Shown here piece by piece: positions 1-7,793 of a stretch of DNA of 16,319 bases; the stretch's first letter is position 1; every line of letters starts with the position of its first letter. The stretch is taken from positions 1-16,319 of the forward strand of contig CAKPTK010000047.1 in the NCBI GenBank assembly GCA_934190685.1. The letters are read 5' to 3'. This DNA comes from an uncultured Prevotella sp. GTDB lineage: Bacteria; Bacteroidota; Bacteroidia; Bacteroidales; Bacteroidaceae. Under the pieces are notes generated by a model. The model made no database searches, was not told where the DNA came from, and was given only the letters and a program-made list of their open reading frames with translations. A program made the translations under genes and the position numbers.

Positions 1-32
1 ATATCTTGAATGGTAAGAAGGTGATGTTCTAA
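1..32 (+). CDS. C-terminal end of an unidentified plus-strand gene (partial)
   Basis: The frame beginning at base 3 reads I-L-N-G-K-K-V-M-F and ends in TAA at 30-32. It is followed within 60 bases by two hairpins, the second a good terminator, which is what one expects just after a gene end. Only nine residues are visible, so the family cannot be named. The gene would converge on gdhA. This is an inference from position, and the reading frame could be a chance one. Confidence 0.35.
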   Translation, partial: ILNGKKVMF

Positions 33-44
33 TCGATTTTTCAA

Positions 45-78
45 GTTTGAGTCTTTCTGCAATAGGATAGACTCAAAC
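45..78 (+). other. Hairpin in the 3' region of the upstream gene
   Basis: GTTTGAGTCT at 45-54 is the exact reverse complement of AGACTCAAAC at 69-78, giving a 10-bp stem with a 14-base loop. It lies 12 bases after the probable stop at 32 and has no T-tract on its plus-strand side, so it is not a typical terminator. It may stabilise the mRNA 3' end or assist the terminator that follows. The function is unknown. Confidence 0.4.
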
Positions 79-89
79 CCTACTCAATA

Positions 90-126
90 AATAAAGCCCG
101 GGACAGAATTAGTCTCGGGCTTTATT
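90..126. terminator. Bidirectional rho-independent terminator between the upstream gene and gdhA
   Basis: AATAAAGCCCG (90-100) pairs with CGGGCTTTATT (116-126). The stem continues inward with four more pairs, one of them G-T, around a 7-base loop. T-rich runs flank it in both directions (TTTATTATAT on plus, TTTATTTATTG on minus). It lies 59 bases past the gdhA stop, so it can end gdhA transcripts and also the converging transcript from the left edge. Confidence 0.85.
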
Positions 127-184
127 ATATGCTCTTCCTGTCCACCATCAGGATGGCGGCAGGAGAGACTGGTTTTGCTTCATT

Positions 185-1519
185 TTATACGATACCTTGA
201 GCCATCATAGCCTTGGCCACCTTGAGGAAGCCAGCTACGTTGGCACCCTTCACATAGTTGATGTAACCATCAGGCTGTGTGCCATACTTCACGCAGTTCT
301 CATGGATGTCGTTCATGATGGCATGGAGTTTAGCGTCCACCTCTTCGCGAGACCAACGGAGACGCTCGGAGTTCTGAGTCATTTCAAGACCGGATACTGC
401 CACACCGCCGGCGTTGGAAGCCTTGCCTGGGCAGTAGAGAATCTTGGCATCCTGGAACACCTTGATGGCATCTGGAGTAGTAGGCATGTTGGCACCCTCG
501 CTCACAGCCACCACGCCGTTGGCAACGAGTGCCTTGGCTGCTTCCTCGTTGATTTCGTTCTGGGTAGCACATGGTGTGGCGATGTCTGCCTTCTCAAACC
601 AAGGCTTGGCGCCAGCCACATACTTGCAGCCATATTTCTCGGCATATTCACGGATACGACCACGCTCCACGTTCTTCAGTTCCATGACATAGGCCAACTT
701 CTCACGATCGATACCTTCAGGATCATAGATATAACCATCTGAGTCTGACAATGTCACAGGTTTAGCGCCGAGGTCGAGTAACTTCTCTACCGTGTACTGA
801 GCCACGTTACCAGAACCAGATACCAATACGGTCTTACCCTTGATGTCGATGTTGCGGGTCTTGAGCATGTTCTCCAGGAAGTAAACATTGCCATAACCTG
901 TAGCCTCAGGACGGATGAGAGATCCGCCAAACTCCTGGCCCTTGCCAGTGAGCATACCTTGGAAACAGTGGGTAAGCTTCTTATACTGTCCGAACATATA
1001 GCCAACCTCACGGCCACCAACACCAATATCACCTGCAGGTACATCCTCGTCAGGACCGATATGACGATAAAGTTCATTCATAAATGCCTGGCAGAAACGC
1101 ATCACCTCAGCGTTGCTCTTGCCACGAGGAGAGAAATCTGATCCACCCTTGGCACCACCCATAGGCAATGTGGTGAGAGAGTTTTTGAAGGTCTGCTCGA
1201 AAGCGAGGAATTTAAGGATTGAAAGGTTCACAGAAGCGTGGAAACGGATACCACCTTTGTAGGGACCAATCACGTTGTTGTGCTGCACACGGTAACCCAT
1301 GTTGGTCTGCACGTTGCCCTTGTCGTCAATCCAAGACACGCGGAACTCGATGAGACGATCTGGAATGCAGAGACGCTCAATCAGGTTGGCACGCTCAAAT
1401 TCTGGGTGCTTGTTGTATTCGTCCTCGATGGTTCCAAGTACCTGGCTCACGGCCTGGATATACTCCGGCTCATTCGGGAATCTGCGCTTGAGATTCTCTA
1501 CAACTTCTGTTGCTTTCAT
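185..1519 (-). CDS. gdhA: NADP-type glutamate dehydrogenase, hexameric class
   Basis: Reversibly converts 2-oxoglutarate and ammonium to glutamate in the cytoplasm, the main entry of ammonium into amino acids. The 444-residue length is normal for the small hexameric class. The N-terminal substrate domain has the conserved lysines in GPYKGG (K88), K112 and PMGGAKGG (K124), and the aspartate in PAGDIGVGGRE (D164). K124 and D164 fall at the positions of the known catalytic Lys and Asp of this class. The Rossmann domain carries GSGNVAQ at 235-241. The following S-D-S-D segment (258-261) resembles NADP-dependent homologues, so NADP preference is likely but inferred. It is a single-gene unit with its own promoter and terminator, separated from nudC upstream by a strong hairpin. 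The start at 1519 sits about 44 bases after the predicted transcription start, with an A-rich leader. Confidence 0.97.
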   Translation of the reverse strand: MKATEVVENLKRRFPNEPEYIQAVSQVLGTIEDEYNKHPEFERANLIERLCIPDRLIEFRVSWIDDKGNVQTNMGYRVQHNNVIGPYKGGIRFHASVNLSILKFLAFEQTFKNSLTTLPMGGAKGGSDFSPRGKSNAEVMRFCQAFMNELYRHIGPDEDVPAGDIGVGGREVGYMFGQYKKLTHCFQGMLTGKGQEFGGSLIRPEATGYGNVYFLENMLKTRNIDIKGKTVLVSGSGNVAQYTVEKLLDLGAKPVTLSDSDGYIYDPEGIDREKLAYVMELKNVERGRIREYAEKYGCKYVAGAKPWFEKADIATPCATQNEINEEAAKALVANGVVAVSEGANMPTTPDAIKVFQDAKILYCPGKASNAGGVAVSGLEMTQNSERLRWSREEVDAKLHAIMNDIHENCVKYGTQPDGYINYVKGANVAGFLKVAKAMMAQGIV

Positions 1520-1569
1520 AATTAGTTTCTTTTATTGGTTATTTAATAGTGTTTTCTTTAATTCGGTTG

Positions 1570-1599
1570 CAAAGATATAGTATTTCTGTGAAACTGCAA
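1570..1599 (-). promoter_or_regulatory. gdhA promoter (Bacteroidota sigma-ABfr type)
   Basis: Read on the minus strand, TTG (1599-1597), a 19-base spacer, then TATCTTTG (1577-1570). This is a perfect match to the Bacteroidota -33/-7 consensus TTG-N19-TAnnTTTG. The predicted start is near 1563, giving a leader of about 44 bases, the longest among the predicted leaders here. No operator is obvious in it. Confidence 0.82.
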
Positions 1600-1664
1600 A
1601 CAAAAACACATATTATTTGCATAAAAAATTTCTAAACGTCATTTATTACATTATTTAAGATACT

Positions 1665-1699
1665 AAAAAGCCGTTCTCCCACAAAGAGAACGGCTTTTT
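1665..1699 (-). terminator. Terminator of the manA-nucleotidase-nudC operon
   Basis: AAAAAGCCGTTCTC (1665-1678) and GAGAACGGCTTTTT (1686-1699) form a perfect 14-bp stem with a 7-base loop. The A/T ends make it work as a terminator on either strand. It sits 25 bases past the nudC stop and ahead of the gdhA promoter, so it insulates gdhA from read-through. Confidence 0.92.
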
Positions 1700-1724
1700 G
1701 ATATTTGATGCTTCCAATAAATTT

Positions 1725-2504
1725 CTATTGCTTATTCTTTTCCTCCAGCCAGGCGTCGATGATGCGGCGGGCGATGGACAACTTCTCGGGCAGTTGGGGC
1801 AGATGGTTGATGTTGTACCAATGTCCCTCACGCAGTTCCGACCGCTGGATGTGTACTTCGCCACCGTCGTAGTCGGCCATGAATCCCACCATCAGACCGC
1901 AAGGGTAGGGCCACGGTTGCGAGCCGAAATAACGGAGATTCTTGATGCGGAGACTCGTCTCCTCCTGCACCTCCCGTCTCACAGCCTCCTCGAGCGTTTC
2001 TCCTGTCTCGACAAATCCCGCCACGAGGCCATAGAACTCGCCTTTGAAATTCTTGGCATGCACGAGGAAGATGTCGTCACCCCGGCGAATCAGCACGATG
2101 ATGGCGGTGGCGAGTTGGGGCCACACTTCCTTTCCACAGCTTGTGCAGCGTTTGGAGATGTCTGTGTGCATGGCCATCGGGGCACCGCACACACCGCAGA
2201 ACTTGGTGTTCTTGTCCCAATAGAGCAACTCCTGGCATTTGCCGGCTTTCATGTAGAGAACAGGGGTGAGCTTGTAGTAGGACTGTCGGAGTCCGCACAT
2301 CTCATAGCGCGGATGGTTGGTCACGGGGGCGTCGATTGAGAACGTCTTCACCTCAGTATCGTCGATGGGCGTGATGTTGAGCACGTGTGTCCATGGCTTC
2401 ACTTCTATGGGGGCTTCCTCTTCGAGGGGAATGGTGTAGGAACCGTCTGCCTGGCGTTCGAGCATGATGTCGCCTTTGCAGAAAACAAACCAATATCTTT
2501 TCAT
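1725..2504 (-). CDS. nudC: NAD(+) diphosphatase (NudC-type Nudix hydrolase)
   Basis: Predicted to cleave NAD(H) to NMN(H) and AMP; NudC homologues also remove NAD caps from RNA. The 259-residue protein has the NudC layout: an N-terminal domain, a zinc ribbon (C103, C106, C120, C123), then the Nudix domain. The Nudix box spans G163 to L185 and keeps E169, R177-E178 and E181-E182, but the usual Gly near its end is Ser184. The NudC hallmark SQPWPYP follows at 195-201 (SQPWPFP in E. coli). No signal peptide, so cytoplasmic. I chose the Met at 2504 because homology starts there; an in-frame extension further upstream overlaps the nucleotidase gene and looks non-coding. It is the last gene of the manA operon, 31 bases after the nucleotidase stop. 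Confidence 0.93.
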   Translation of the reverse strand: MKRYWFVFCKGDIMLERQADGSYTIPLEEEAPIEVKPWTHVLNITPIDDTEVKTFSIDAPVTNHPRYEMCGLRQSYYKLTPVLYMKAGKCQELLYWDKNTKFCGVCGAPMAMHTDISKRCTSCGKEVWPQLATAIIVLIRRGDDIFLVHAKNFKGEFYGLVAGFVETGETLEEAVRREVQEETSLRIKNLRYFGSQPWPYPCGLMVGFMADYDGGEVHIQRSELREGHWYNINHLPQLPEKLSIARRIIDAWLEEKNKQ

Positions 2505-2535
2505 AGTCTTTTTCTTGTTTCGTTGAATGAAGCTG

Positions 2536-4269
2536 TTATTCCTTGCCGAAGAGTATTTCTCTGTCTCGCTGAGCGGCAGGTTTGGCCCAAGCTTCGGGCA
2601 CAAACCGCCAATTGTTGTTGGCCTTCGGAGTCACGGTCTTCATCTGTTCTATTTCCTTGGTGAGATAGTGGCGAAGGTCGAGGTCACTCTTGTAGATGAT
2701 ACGGCTCTCGAGCGAGTCGTGTGGAATGCCGGCACCCTTGGTGAGCAGTTCGCCGCCGCCATTACCACGGTAACTGTTCATCGCCACCTTATACCAGCGG
2801 TTCTCTTCGAAAGGCTTGCCGTTTGACATACGCAGAATCTTCACCTTCTCGCCGTCTGGCTTGGTCACGTCCACCTCGTAGTCAATGCCTGCGGCACTGT
2901 CGAAGTTGAACGAGAAATTCTTGAAGCCCAACCGCTGCTGGTCTCCCTTGGTCTGACTGCTGAGTAGGAGCAGATGGTCGGCAGGAGATTTCATCGTGTT
3001 GACCCACAAGTCATAGCTCATCTCCAGATGCTTGCGGATTTCACGACCCGTCATGCGGAGCACGTAGAGCATGTTCTCGTATTTGTAGAGGCTGAACATG
3101 TCAGCCACCTTGATTTCTCCCTTATGGATGACAGAGTTGAAGAGTAGGGGAGCGTTCATCGAAATGTCCGCACCCGTGATTTGCAGTTGCAGGTTGTGCA
3201 CTAAGTCGATGTAAGCGGAAGAGCCGAAATAGCTGTCGCGGGTGTACACGTCGTCGGTGAAAGTGCCGATGGGCTTGTCTACCCACGCTTTCACTTCGTC
3301 AATCTGGGGTTGGAAATGTTTCATAAACTGTTCGTCCACCGGTTGGCCACACACATCTACCACATCACCCTTCACGCTTTTGTAGACAACCTTGCCGTCC
3401 TTCTTTTCCACCGTGATGGTGGCGTCGCACACGGCGAGAGCATTGTTGGCAGGGTCAAGACAGAGAGTGGTCGATCCGTCGGCACTCTTGACGATATCGT
3501 TGTGTCGGGTGTGGTCGTGTCCGTAGACGATGAGGTCGAAGCCTGGAACCTGTTGCGCCACCTTGATGGAGGCGTCCTCGTCATATTCTGGCAGGGAGAT
3601 GCCGCCGTTCTTGCCAGAGTGGAACATGCCGATAATTACATCAGGATGTTCATGCTCTTTGACATAAGCCATCCATTTGCGGGCACAGGAAACCATCTCC
3701 TCGAAACGCAGTCCGCTCCACAACTTCTTGGGAAGCCAGTTGGGGATAGCAGGGGTGAGCATGCCGATAATGGCCATGCGTACACCCTCACGTTCAACGA
3801 CCGTGTAAGGTTTCACATAAGGTTCTCCCGAGGCTGCGCACACGATGTTGGCACCCAGTACGGGGCAGTTCAACTCTTCCACCCATTTGTCATAGACCGA
3901 ATGGCCGGTCTCCACATCATGGTTGCCGAATGTCTGCGCATCATATTTCATATAGTTCACCACATCGGCAGCCACATTGCGCTTCTGTGTCGCCACATAA
4001 TTATAATAATAGCAGGTGGGCTGTCCTTGCAGGATGTCTCCGTTTTCGAGGAGGATGAGCGGTTCACCTTTCTGTCGAATGTTGTTTATATAGGAACTCA
4101 CGCGGGCAAGCGAACCTTGTTTTGGCTCTCCTGTGATGAAATCCCAAGGGAAGAAACTGCCGTGGACATCGCTGGTTTCCACGACCCGTATGTTGACGGT
4201 CTTTGTCTTTGCGTGCATAGCGAGATTGAGGCTTGCCATGGCAAGCAGTGTGAGAATGATTCTTTTCAT
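2536..4269 (-). CDS. Exported 5'-nucleotidase / 2',3'-cyclic phosphodiesterase family metallophosphatase
   Basis: A two-domain enzyme of the UshA/CpdB/YfkN family that dephosphorylates nucleotides, usually outside the cytoplasm. Residues 1-20 look like a Sec signal peptide, with cleavage likely after AMHA. The metallophosphatase domain shows all its metal motifs: SDVHG (D34, H36), ENGD (D78), FGNHDVE (N116, H117) and YGHDH (250-253). The C-terminal substrate-binding domain occupies roughly residues 330-540 and includes SYRGNGGGE. Length 577 is normal. No lipobox or C-terminal anchor is visible, so it is probably periplasmic. It starts 21 bases after the manA stop and is followed 31 bases later by nudC. 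The exact substrate (5'-nucleotide or 2',3'-cyclic) cannot be decided from motifs. Confidence 0.92.
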   Translation of the reverse strand: MKRIILTLLAMASLNLAMHAKTKTVNIRVVETSDVHGSFFPWDFITGEPKQGSLARVSSYINNIRQKGEPLILLENGDILQGQPTCYYYNYVATQKRNVAADVVNYMKYDAQTFGNHDVETGHSVYDKWVEELNCPVLGANIVCAASGEPYVKPYTVVEREGVRMAIIGMLTPAIPNWLPKKLWSGLRFEEMVSCARKWMAYVKEHEHPDVIIGMFHSGKNGGISLPEYDEDASIKVAQQVPGFDLIVYGHDHTRHNDIVKSADGSTTLCLDPANNALAVCDATITVEKKDGKVVYKSVKGDVVDVCGQPVDEQFMKHFQPQIDEVKAWVDKPIGTFTDDVYTRDSYFGSSAYIDLVHNLQLQITGADISMNAPLLFNSVIHKGEIKVADMFSLYKYENMLYVLRMTGREIRKHLEMSYDLWVNTMKSPADHLLLLSSQTKGDQQRLGFKNFSFNFDSAAGIDYEVDVTKPDGEKVKILRMSNGKPFEENRWYKVAMNSYRGNGGGELLTKGAGIPHDSLESRIIYKSDLDLRHYLTKEIEQMKTVTPKANNNWRFVPEAWAKPAAQRDREILFGKE

Positions 4270-4290
4270 GTTTTCTGTGTGATGTTTCTT

Positions 4291-5334
4291 TTATCTGCTC
4301 GACAGATGGAGGAAACGGGTAATCATGTGTCCCACGCTGCGGTCCTTGTTGTCGATGAAGGCGTCGAGAATGGTCGATGACCCGTTGAGCGGTTCCACGT
4401 CATAGTCGGCAATGGCTGCTGGAATCAGGCAACTGTTGCCCGAACGGAGACGAATTTCGTCGCCGGTGGAACGTATTTTGATTATGCAGTCACCTTGGAT
4501 GCAAACGCTGATGATAAAACTGTCATACTTCAGCAGGTTGCGGTGGAAAGGATGAGAAACATTGGTCACCCGTACACTGAAATAGGGAGAGTCGATCACT
4601 AGGTTGGCACTGTTGTTCTCTTCGCGGTAGATGGTGCGGTATTCTTCTTCCACATGGAAGTTGAGTGCCTTGGCGGCCAGTTCGGTGTGCAGTTCGCGAG
4701 GCTTGCCGTCCAGTCCGGGTCTGTTGTAGTCGTAGATACGGTAGGTCACATCCGACGACTGTTGCACCTCGGTGAGCAGGATGCCGCTGCCGATGGCGTG
4801 TACACGTCCTGCTGGCAGATAGAACACATCGCCCCGCTTTACCTCATGCTTGGCGAGTACATCGGTGATGGTGCCGTCGGCCACTCTTCGTTTATATTCC
4901 TCAGGCGTAATCTCCTGCTTGAATCCCGCGTAGAGATAACTACCAGGCTGAGCGTCAATGACATACCACATTTCTGTCTTGCCGGATTTTCCATGCTCAC
5001 GCATGGCCATCTCGTCGTTGGGATGCACCTGGATGCTGAGAGGCTTGTCTGAATCAATAAATTTCACAAGCAGTGGCATCTTGCCGTTGTAGCGCTTGTT
5101 GACGGCTTTGCCGAGTATCTCGTCGGGCATCTCGTCGACCACCGAAACGAGGTCACGGCCAGCCCACTCGCCATTGCTGACGATGCTCTTGCTGGTGGGC
5201 ACTGCGCTCACCTCCCAACTTTCTCCGATATGGTCGAGTTGTTCGTTGAGTCCCTTGTAGGAACAGATTCTCTCACCTCCCCAGACCAGTGTGTGCAGAT
5301 TGGGTTGGAACAAAAGAGGATATAACTTTTTCAT
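4291..5334 (-). CDS. manA: Mannose-6-phosphate isomerase, class I (cupin fold)
   Basis: Interconverts mannose 6-phosphate and fructose 6-phosphate, linking glycolysis to GDP-mannose and GDP-fucose supply and to mannose use. The zinc site is visible: Q102 and H104 in IQVHPND, E121 in KTEMWYV and H179 in PAGRVHAIG. YDYNR (201-205) is the usual active-site arginine motif. At 347 residues it is of the short bacterial type, lacking the long insert of eukaryotic enzymes. The start at 5334 (MKKLYPLLFQP) agrees with family N-termini and lies about 25 bases after the predicted transcription start; the longer in-frame reading would begin upstream of the promoter. First gene of the operon with the nucleotidase and nudC, which have no evident link to sugar phosphates. 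Confidence 0.93.
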   Translation of the reverse strand: MKKLYPLLFQPNLHTLVWGGERICSYKGLNEQLDHIGESWEVSAVPTSKSIVSNGEWAGRDLVSVVDEMPDEILGKAVNKRYNGKMPLLVKFIDSDKPLSIQVHPNDEMAMREHGKSGKTEMWYVIDAQPGSYLYAGFKQEITPEEYKRRVADGTITDVLAKHEVKRGDVFYLPAGRVHAIGSGILLTEVQQSSDVTYRIYDYNRPGLDGKPRELHTELAAKALNFHVEEEYRTIYREENNSANLVIDSPYFSVRVTNVSHPFHRNLLKYDSFIISVCIQGDCIIKIRSTGDEIRLRSGNSCLIPAAIADYDVEPLNGSSTILDAFIDNKDRSVGHMITRFLHLSSR

Positions 5335-5364
5335 GATGTTTTTCGTGTTTCTTTTTACATCATG

Positions 5365-5394
5365 CAAAGTTAAGGCTTTTCTTGCGAACGGCAA
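5365..5394 (-). promoter_or_regulatory. Promoter of the manA operon
   Basis: On the minus strand, TTG (5394-5392), 19-base spacer, TAACTTTG (5372-5365). Perfect match to the Bacteroidota consensus TTG-N19-TAnnTTTG, with the predicted start about 25 bases ahead of the manA ATG. It fixes the manA start at 5334. Confidence 0.82.
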
Positions 5395-5466
5395 AAGAAA
5401 ACAATATAGAATAAGGTAAGTATCTTCGGTGGTCATTTATTGAAGGCTTAAGGCTGACCATAATAA

Positions 5467-5505
5467 CCAATAAGGACAGTGGCGTTGTTTCACTGTCCTT
5501 GTTGG
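5467..5505 (-). terminator. tex terminator
   Basis: CCAATAAGGACAGTG (5467-5481) pairs along all 15 positions (one G-T) with CACTGTCCTTGTTGG (5491-5505), loop of 9 bases. On the minus strand the stem is followed by TTATTAT, a modest T-rich tail. It begins 12 bases past the tex stop and lies upstream of the manA promoter. Confidence 0.8.
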
Positions 5506-5517
5506 CTTTGTGAATCT

Positions 5518-7653
5518 TTACACCCCTCTCATAGAGAGTGAGATGCGGTTGCGCTTCAGGTCTACACCCACCACACGGACGCGGACATGCTGGTGGAGTT
5601 TGACCACCTGTGTGGGGTCGGCGACATAGCGGTCTGCCAATTGAGAGATGTGGACAAGGCCGTCTTGGTGGACACCGATGTCGACAAAGGCGCCGAAGTT
5701 TGTAATGTTGGTCACGATGCCGGGCAGCTCCATGCCTTCACGGAGATCTTCGGGCGAGTGTACACTGTCGTCGAAGCGGAATTCCTCGATTTGCGCTCTC
5801 GGATCACGGCCAGGCTTCTCCAGCTCCTTCATGATGTCGGTTAGGGTGGGTATGCCGATTTCTGTGGTGACATATCGTTTCAGGTCGACCCGTTTTTGCT
5901 TGGCTTTGTCCTCCACCAGTACTTTGACCGTGCAACCTTGATCTTTCGCCATGCGCTCTACGATGGCGTAGCTCTCCGGATGCACGGCTGTGTTGTCGAG
6001 GGGATTCTTGGCACCGGGAATGCGCAGAAATCCTGCACATTGGGTGAAGGCGGCAGGGCCGAGGCGTGGCACCTTCTTCAGTTGGGCACGGGAAGTGAAC
6101 GCCCCGTTTGCCCGGCGGTAATCCACAATGTTTTGTGCGAGGGTGGGGCCGAGGCCACTCACGTAGGTGAGCAGGTGCTGGCTTGCCGTGTTGAGATCCA
6201 CACCCACAGAGTTGACGCAGAACTCCACCGTCTGGTCGAGACTCTTCTTCAATTTCGCTTGGTCTACATCGTGCTGATATTGTCCCACACCGATACTCTT
6301 GGGGTCAATCTTCACCAGTTCGGCAAGCGGATCCATCAGTCGGCGGCCTATCGATACCGCACTGCGCACCGTCACATCCTCGTTGGGGAACTCGTCGCGT
6401 GCCGTCTTCGAGGCTGAATAGACCGAGGCTCCGTCCTCGCTGACCACGAACACTTGCACCTCATGGTCGAAATGGAGCGAGCGGATGAAGGCATCCGTTT
6501 CCCGACTCGCCGTTCCGTTGCCGATGGCTATCGCCTCGATGGCGTAGCGTTTTACCATCTGTTCCACAGCCGTGGTTGCCCGCATCTTGTCTTGTTTGGG
6601 TGGATGGGGAAATATGACCTCGTGGTGGAGCAGGTTGCCTTGGGCGTTGAGACACACCACTTTGCAGCCGGTTCGGAATCCAGGGTCCACGCCCATCACC
6701 CGCTTCTGCCCCAAGGGAGCGGAGAGCAACAATTGGCGCAGATTCTCGGCAAAGACACCGATGGCCTCGTCGTCGGCCTTCTCTTTGCTGAGGGCGGCAA
6801 ACTCGTTCTCGATGCTTGGCTTGAGCAATCGTTTGTAGGCGTCGTCCACAGCCTCGCCTACGAGCGTGCTGCAAGGCGAGTAGCCATGTACATATTGTCG
6901 TTTTATTCGCTCGGCGGCTTGGTCATCGTTGGGTGAGATGCTGACACGCAGGATTCCTTCGCTTTCGCCTCGCCGGATGGCGAGCAGTCGGTGGGACGAA
7001 CAACGGCGGAGCGGTTCGGAGAAATCGAAATAATCGGCAAACTTGGCTGCCTCTTCAGTGTCGGCCTTGGTTTTCACCACCTTGGCGGTGATGACCGCCT
7101 CGCGACGGAAAACGGCACGCAGTTGGTTGCGCGACTGTTCGTCCTCGCTGACAGTTTCTGCGATGATGTCCTGTGCACCCTTGATTGCCGCTTTCACATC
7201 TTTCACCTTGTCGCCCACAAAGCGCCGTGCTGCCTCTTCTGGCTTACGTTCGCGCTGCATCATGAGAATGACCGACAGCGGTTCCAGTCCCTGTTCTCTC
7301 GCCACTTGTGCACGGGTGCGCCGTTTGGGTTTGAAAGGCAGATAGATGTCTTCCAGTTCGGTGCTGTCCCAGCAATGGTCGATGCGATGTCTGAGTTCGT
7401 CTGTCAGTTTTCCTTGTGTCTCGATAGTGGAGAGGATGGTCTCCTTGCGCTTGGAGGTCTCCTTCAGTCGTTCGTAACGGTCGCTGATGGCGGCTATCTG
7501 CACCTCGTCGAATCCACCGGTGCGCTCTTTGCGGTAGCGACTGATGAAAGGGATGGTGCATCCCTCGTCGAGCAGTTGCAGCGTGTTGCCCACTCCCCGT
7601 TGGGGCAGTTGCAGTTCACGTGCGATCAACTCTATATAGTTCTTGTTGTCCAT
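5518..7653 (-). CDS. tex: Tex-family RNA-binding transcription accessory protein
   Basis: Tex proteins are cytoplasmic nucleic-acid-binding factors related to eukaryotic Spt6, linked to transcription and RNA turnover; the precise role is still poorly defined. The 711 residues show the full family layout: an N-terminal helical part with the motif TIPFISRYRKERTGG, a YqgF/RNase H-like domain starting at about residue 319 (VMGVDPGFRTG), helix-hairpin-helix motifs (YVSGLGPTLAQNIVDYR, then VPRLGPAAF) and a C-terminal S1 domain at 640-711 (GIVTNITNFGAFVDIG, GLVHISQL). The start at 7653 (MDNKNYIELIA) matches the family; further upstream the frame runs into the promoter. It is transcribed alone, divergently from the pantothenate kinase gene. 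Confidence 0.96.
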   Translation of the reverse strand: MDNKNYIELIARELQLPQRGVGNTLQLLDEGCTIPFISRYRKERTGGFDEVQIAAISDRYERLKETSKRKETILSTIETQGKLTDELRHRIDHCWDSTELEDIYLPFKPKRRTRAQVAREQGLEPLSVILMMQRERKPEEAARRFVGDKVKDVKAAIKGAQDIIAETVSEDEQSRNQLRAVFRREAVITAKVVKTKADTEEAAKFADYFDFSEPLRRCSSHRLLAIRRGESEGILRVSISPNDDQAAERIKRQYVHGYSPCSTLVGEAVDDAYKRLLKPSIENEFAALSKEKADDEAIGVFAENLRQLLLSAPLGQKRVMGVDPGFRTGCKVVCLNAQGNLLHHEVIFPHPPKQDKMRATTAVEQMVKRYAIEAIAIGNGTASRETDAFIRSLHFDHEVQVFVVSEDGASVYSASKTARDEFPNEDVTVRSAVSIGRRLMDPLAELVKIDPKSIGVGQYQHDVDQAKLKKSLDQTVEFCVNSVGVDLNTASQHLLTYVSGLGPTLAQNIVDYRRANGAFTSRAQLKKVPRLGPAAFTQCAGFLRIPGAKNPLDNTAVHPESYAIVERMAKDQGCTVKVLVEDKAKQKRVDLKRYVTTEIGIPTLTDIMKELEKPGRDPRAQIEEFRFDDSVHSPEDLREGMELPGIVTNITNFGAFVDIGVHQDGLVHISQLADRYVADPTQVVKLHQHVRVRVVGVDLKRNRISLSMRGV

Positions 7654-7679
7654 AGTCTGTGTGTTTAGAAATTGAGGCG

Positions 7680-7710
7680 CTAAGTTACGACAAATCCCCC
7701 TTACCGCCAA
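7680..7710 (-). promoter_or_regulatory. Probable tex promoter
   Basis: On the minus strand, TTG (7710-7708), 20-base spacer, TAACTTAG (7687-7680), one mismatch from TAnnTTTG. Spacing and distance (about 20 bases from predicted start to ATG) are right, but the match is weaker than at gdhA, manA and metA. It does not overlap the divergent promoter at 7741-7770. Confidence 0.55.
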
Positions 7711-7740
7711 GCGAAAACATATTTATTAACGCACGGTGGC

Positions 7741-7770
7741 GTGTATTGTCAAGATTAATTAGTAATTTTG
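7741..7770 (+). promoter_or_regulatory. Promoter of the pantothenate kinase / ABC-F unit
   Basis: TAATTTTG at 7763-7770 matches the Bacteroidota -7 box. At the ideal 19-base spacing the -33 triplet is GTG (7741-7743), one mismatch from TTG. The predicted start lies about 17 bases before the ATG at 7794. The sequence GTAATTTTGCAGC recurs exactly at the metA promoter. Confidence 0.65.
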
Positions 7771-7793
7771 CAGCCGAAAGAAACAAACTCAGC

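Noticed and set aside
1532..1543. A 12-mer (TTATTGGTTATT) in the gdhA leader that recurs inverted at 5462-5473 beside the tex terminator
   Set aside because: AT-rich, in unrelated contexts (leader versus terminator flank), and short enough to arise by chance or from terminator pairing constraints.
5335..5436. Longer in-frame N-terminus for ManA starting at 5436
   Set aside because: It would begin upstream of the perfect promoter at 5365-5394, and family homology starts only at MKKLYPLL (5334).
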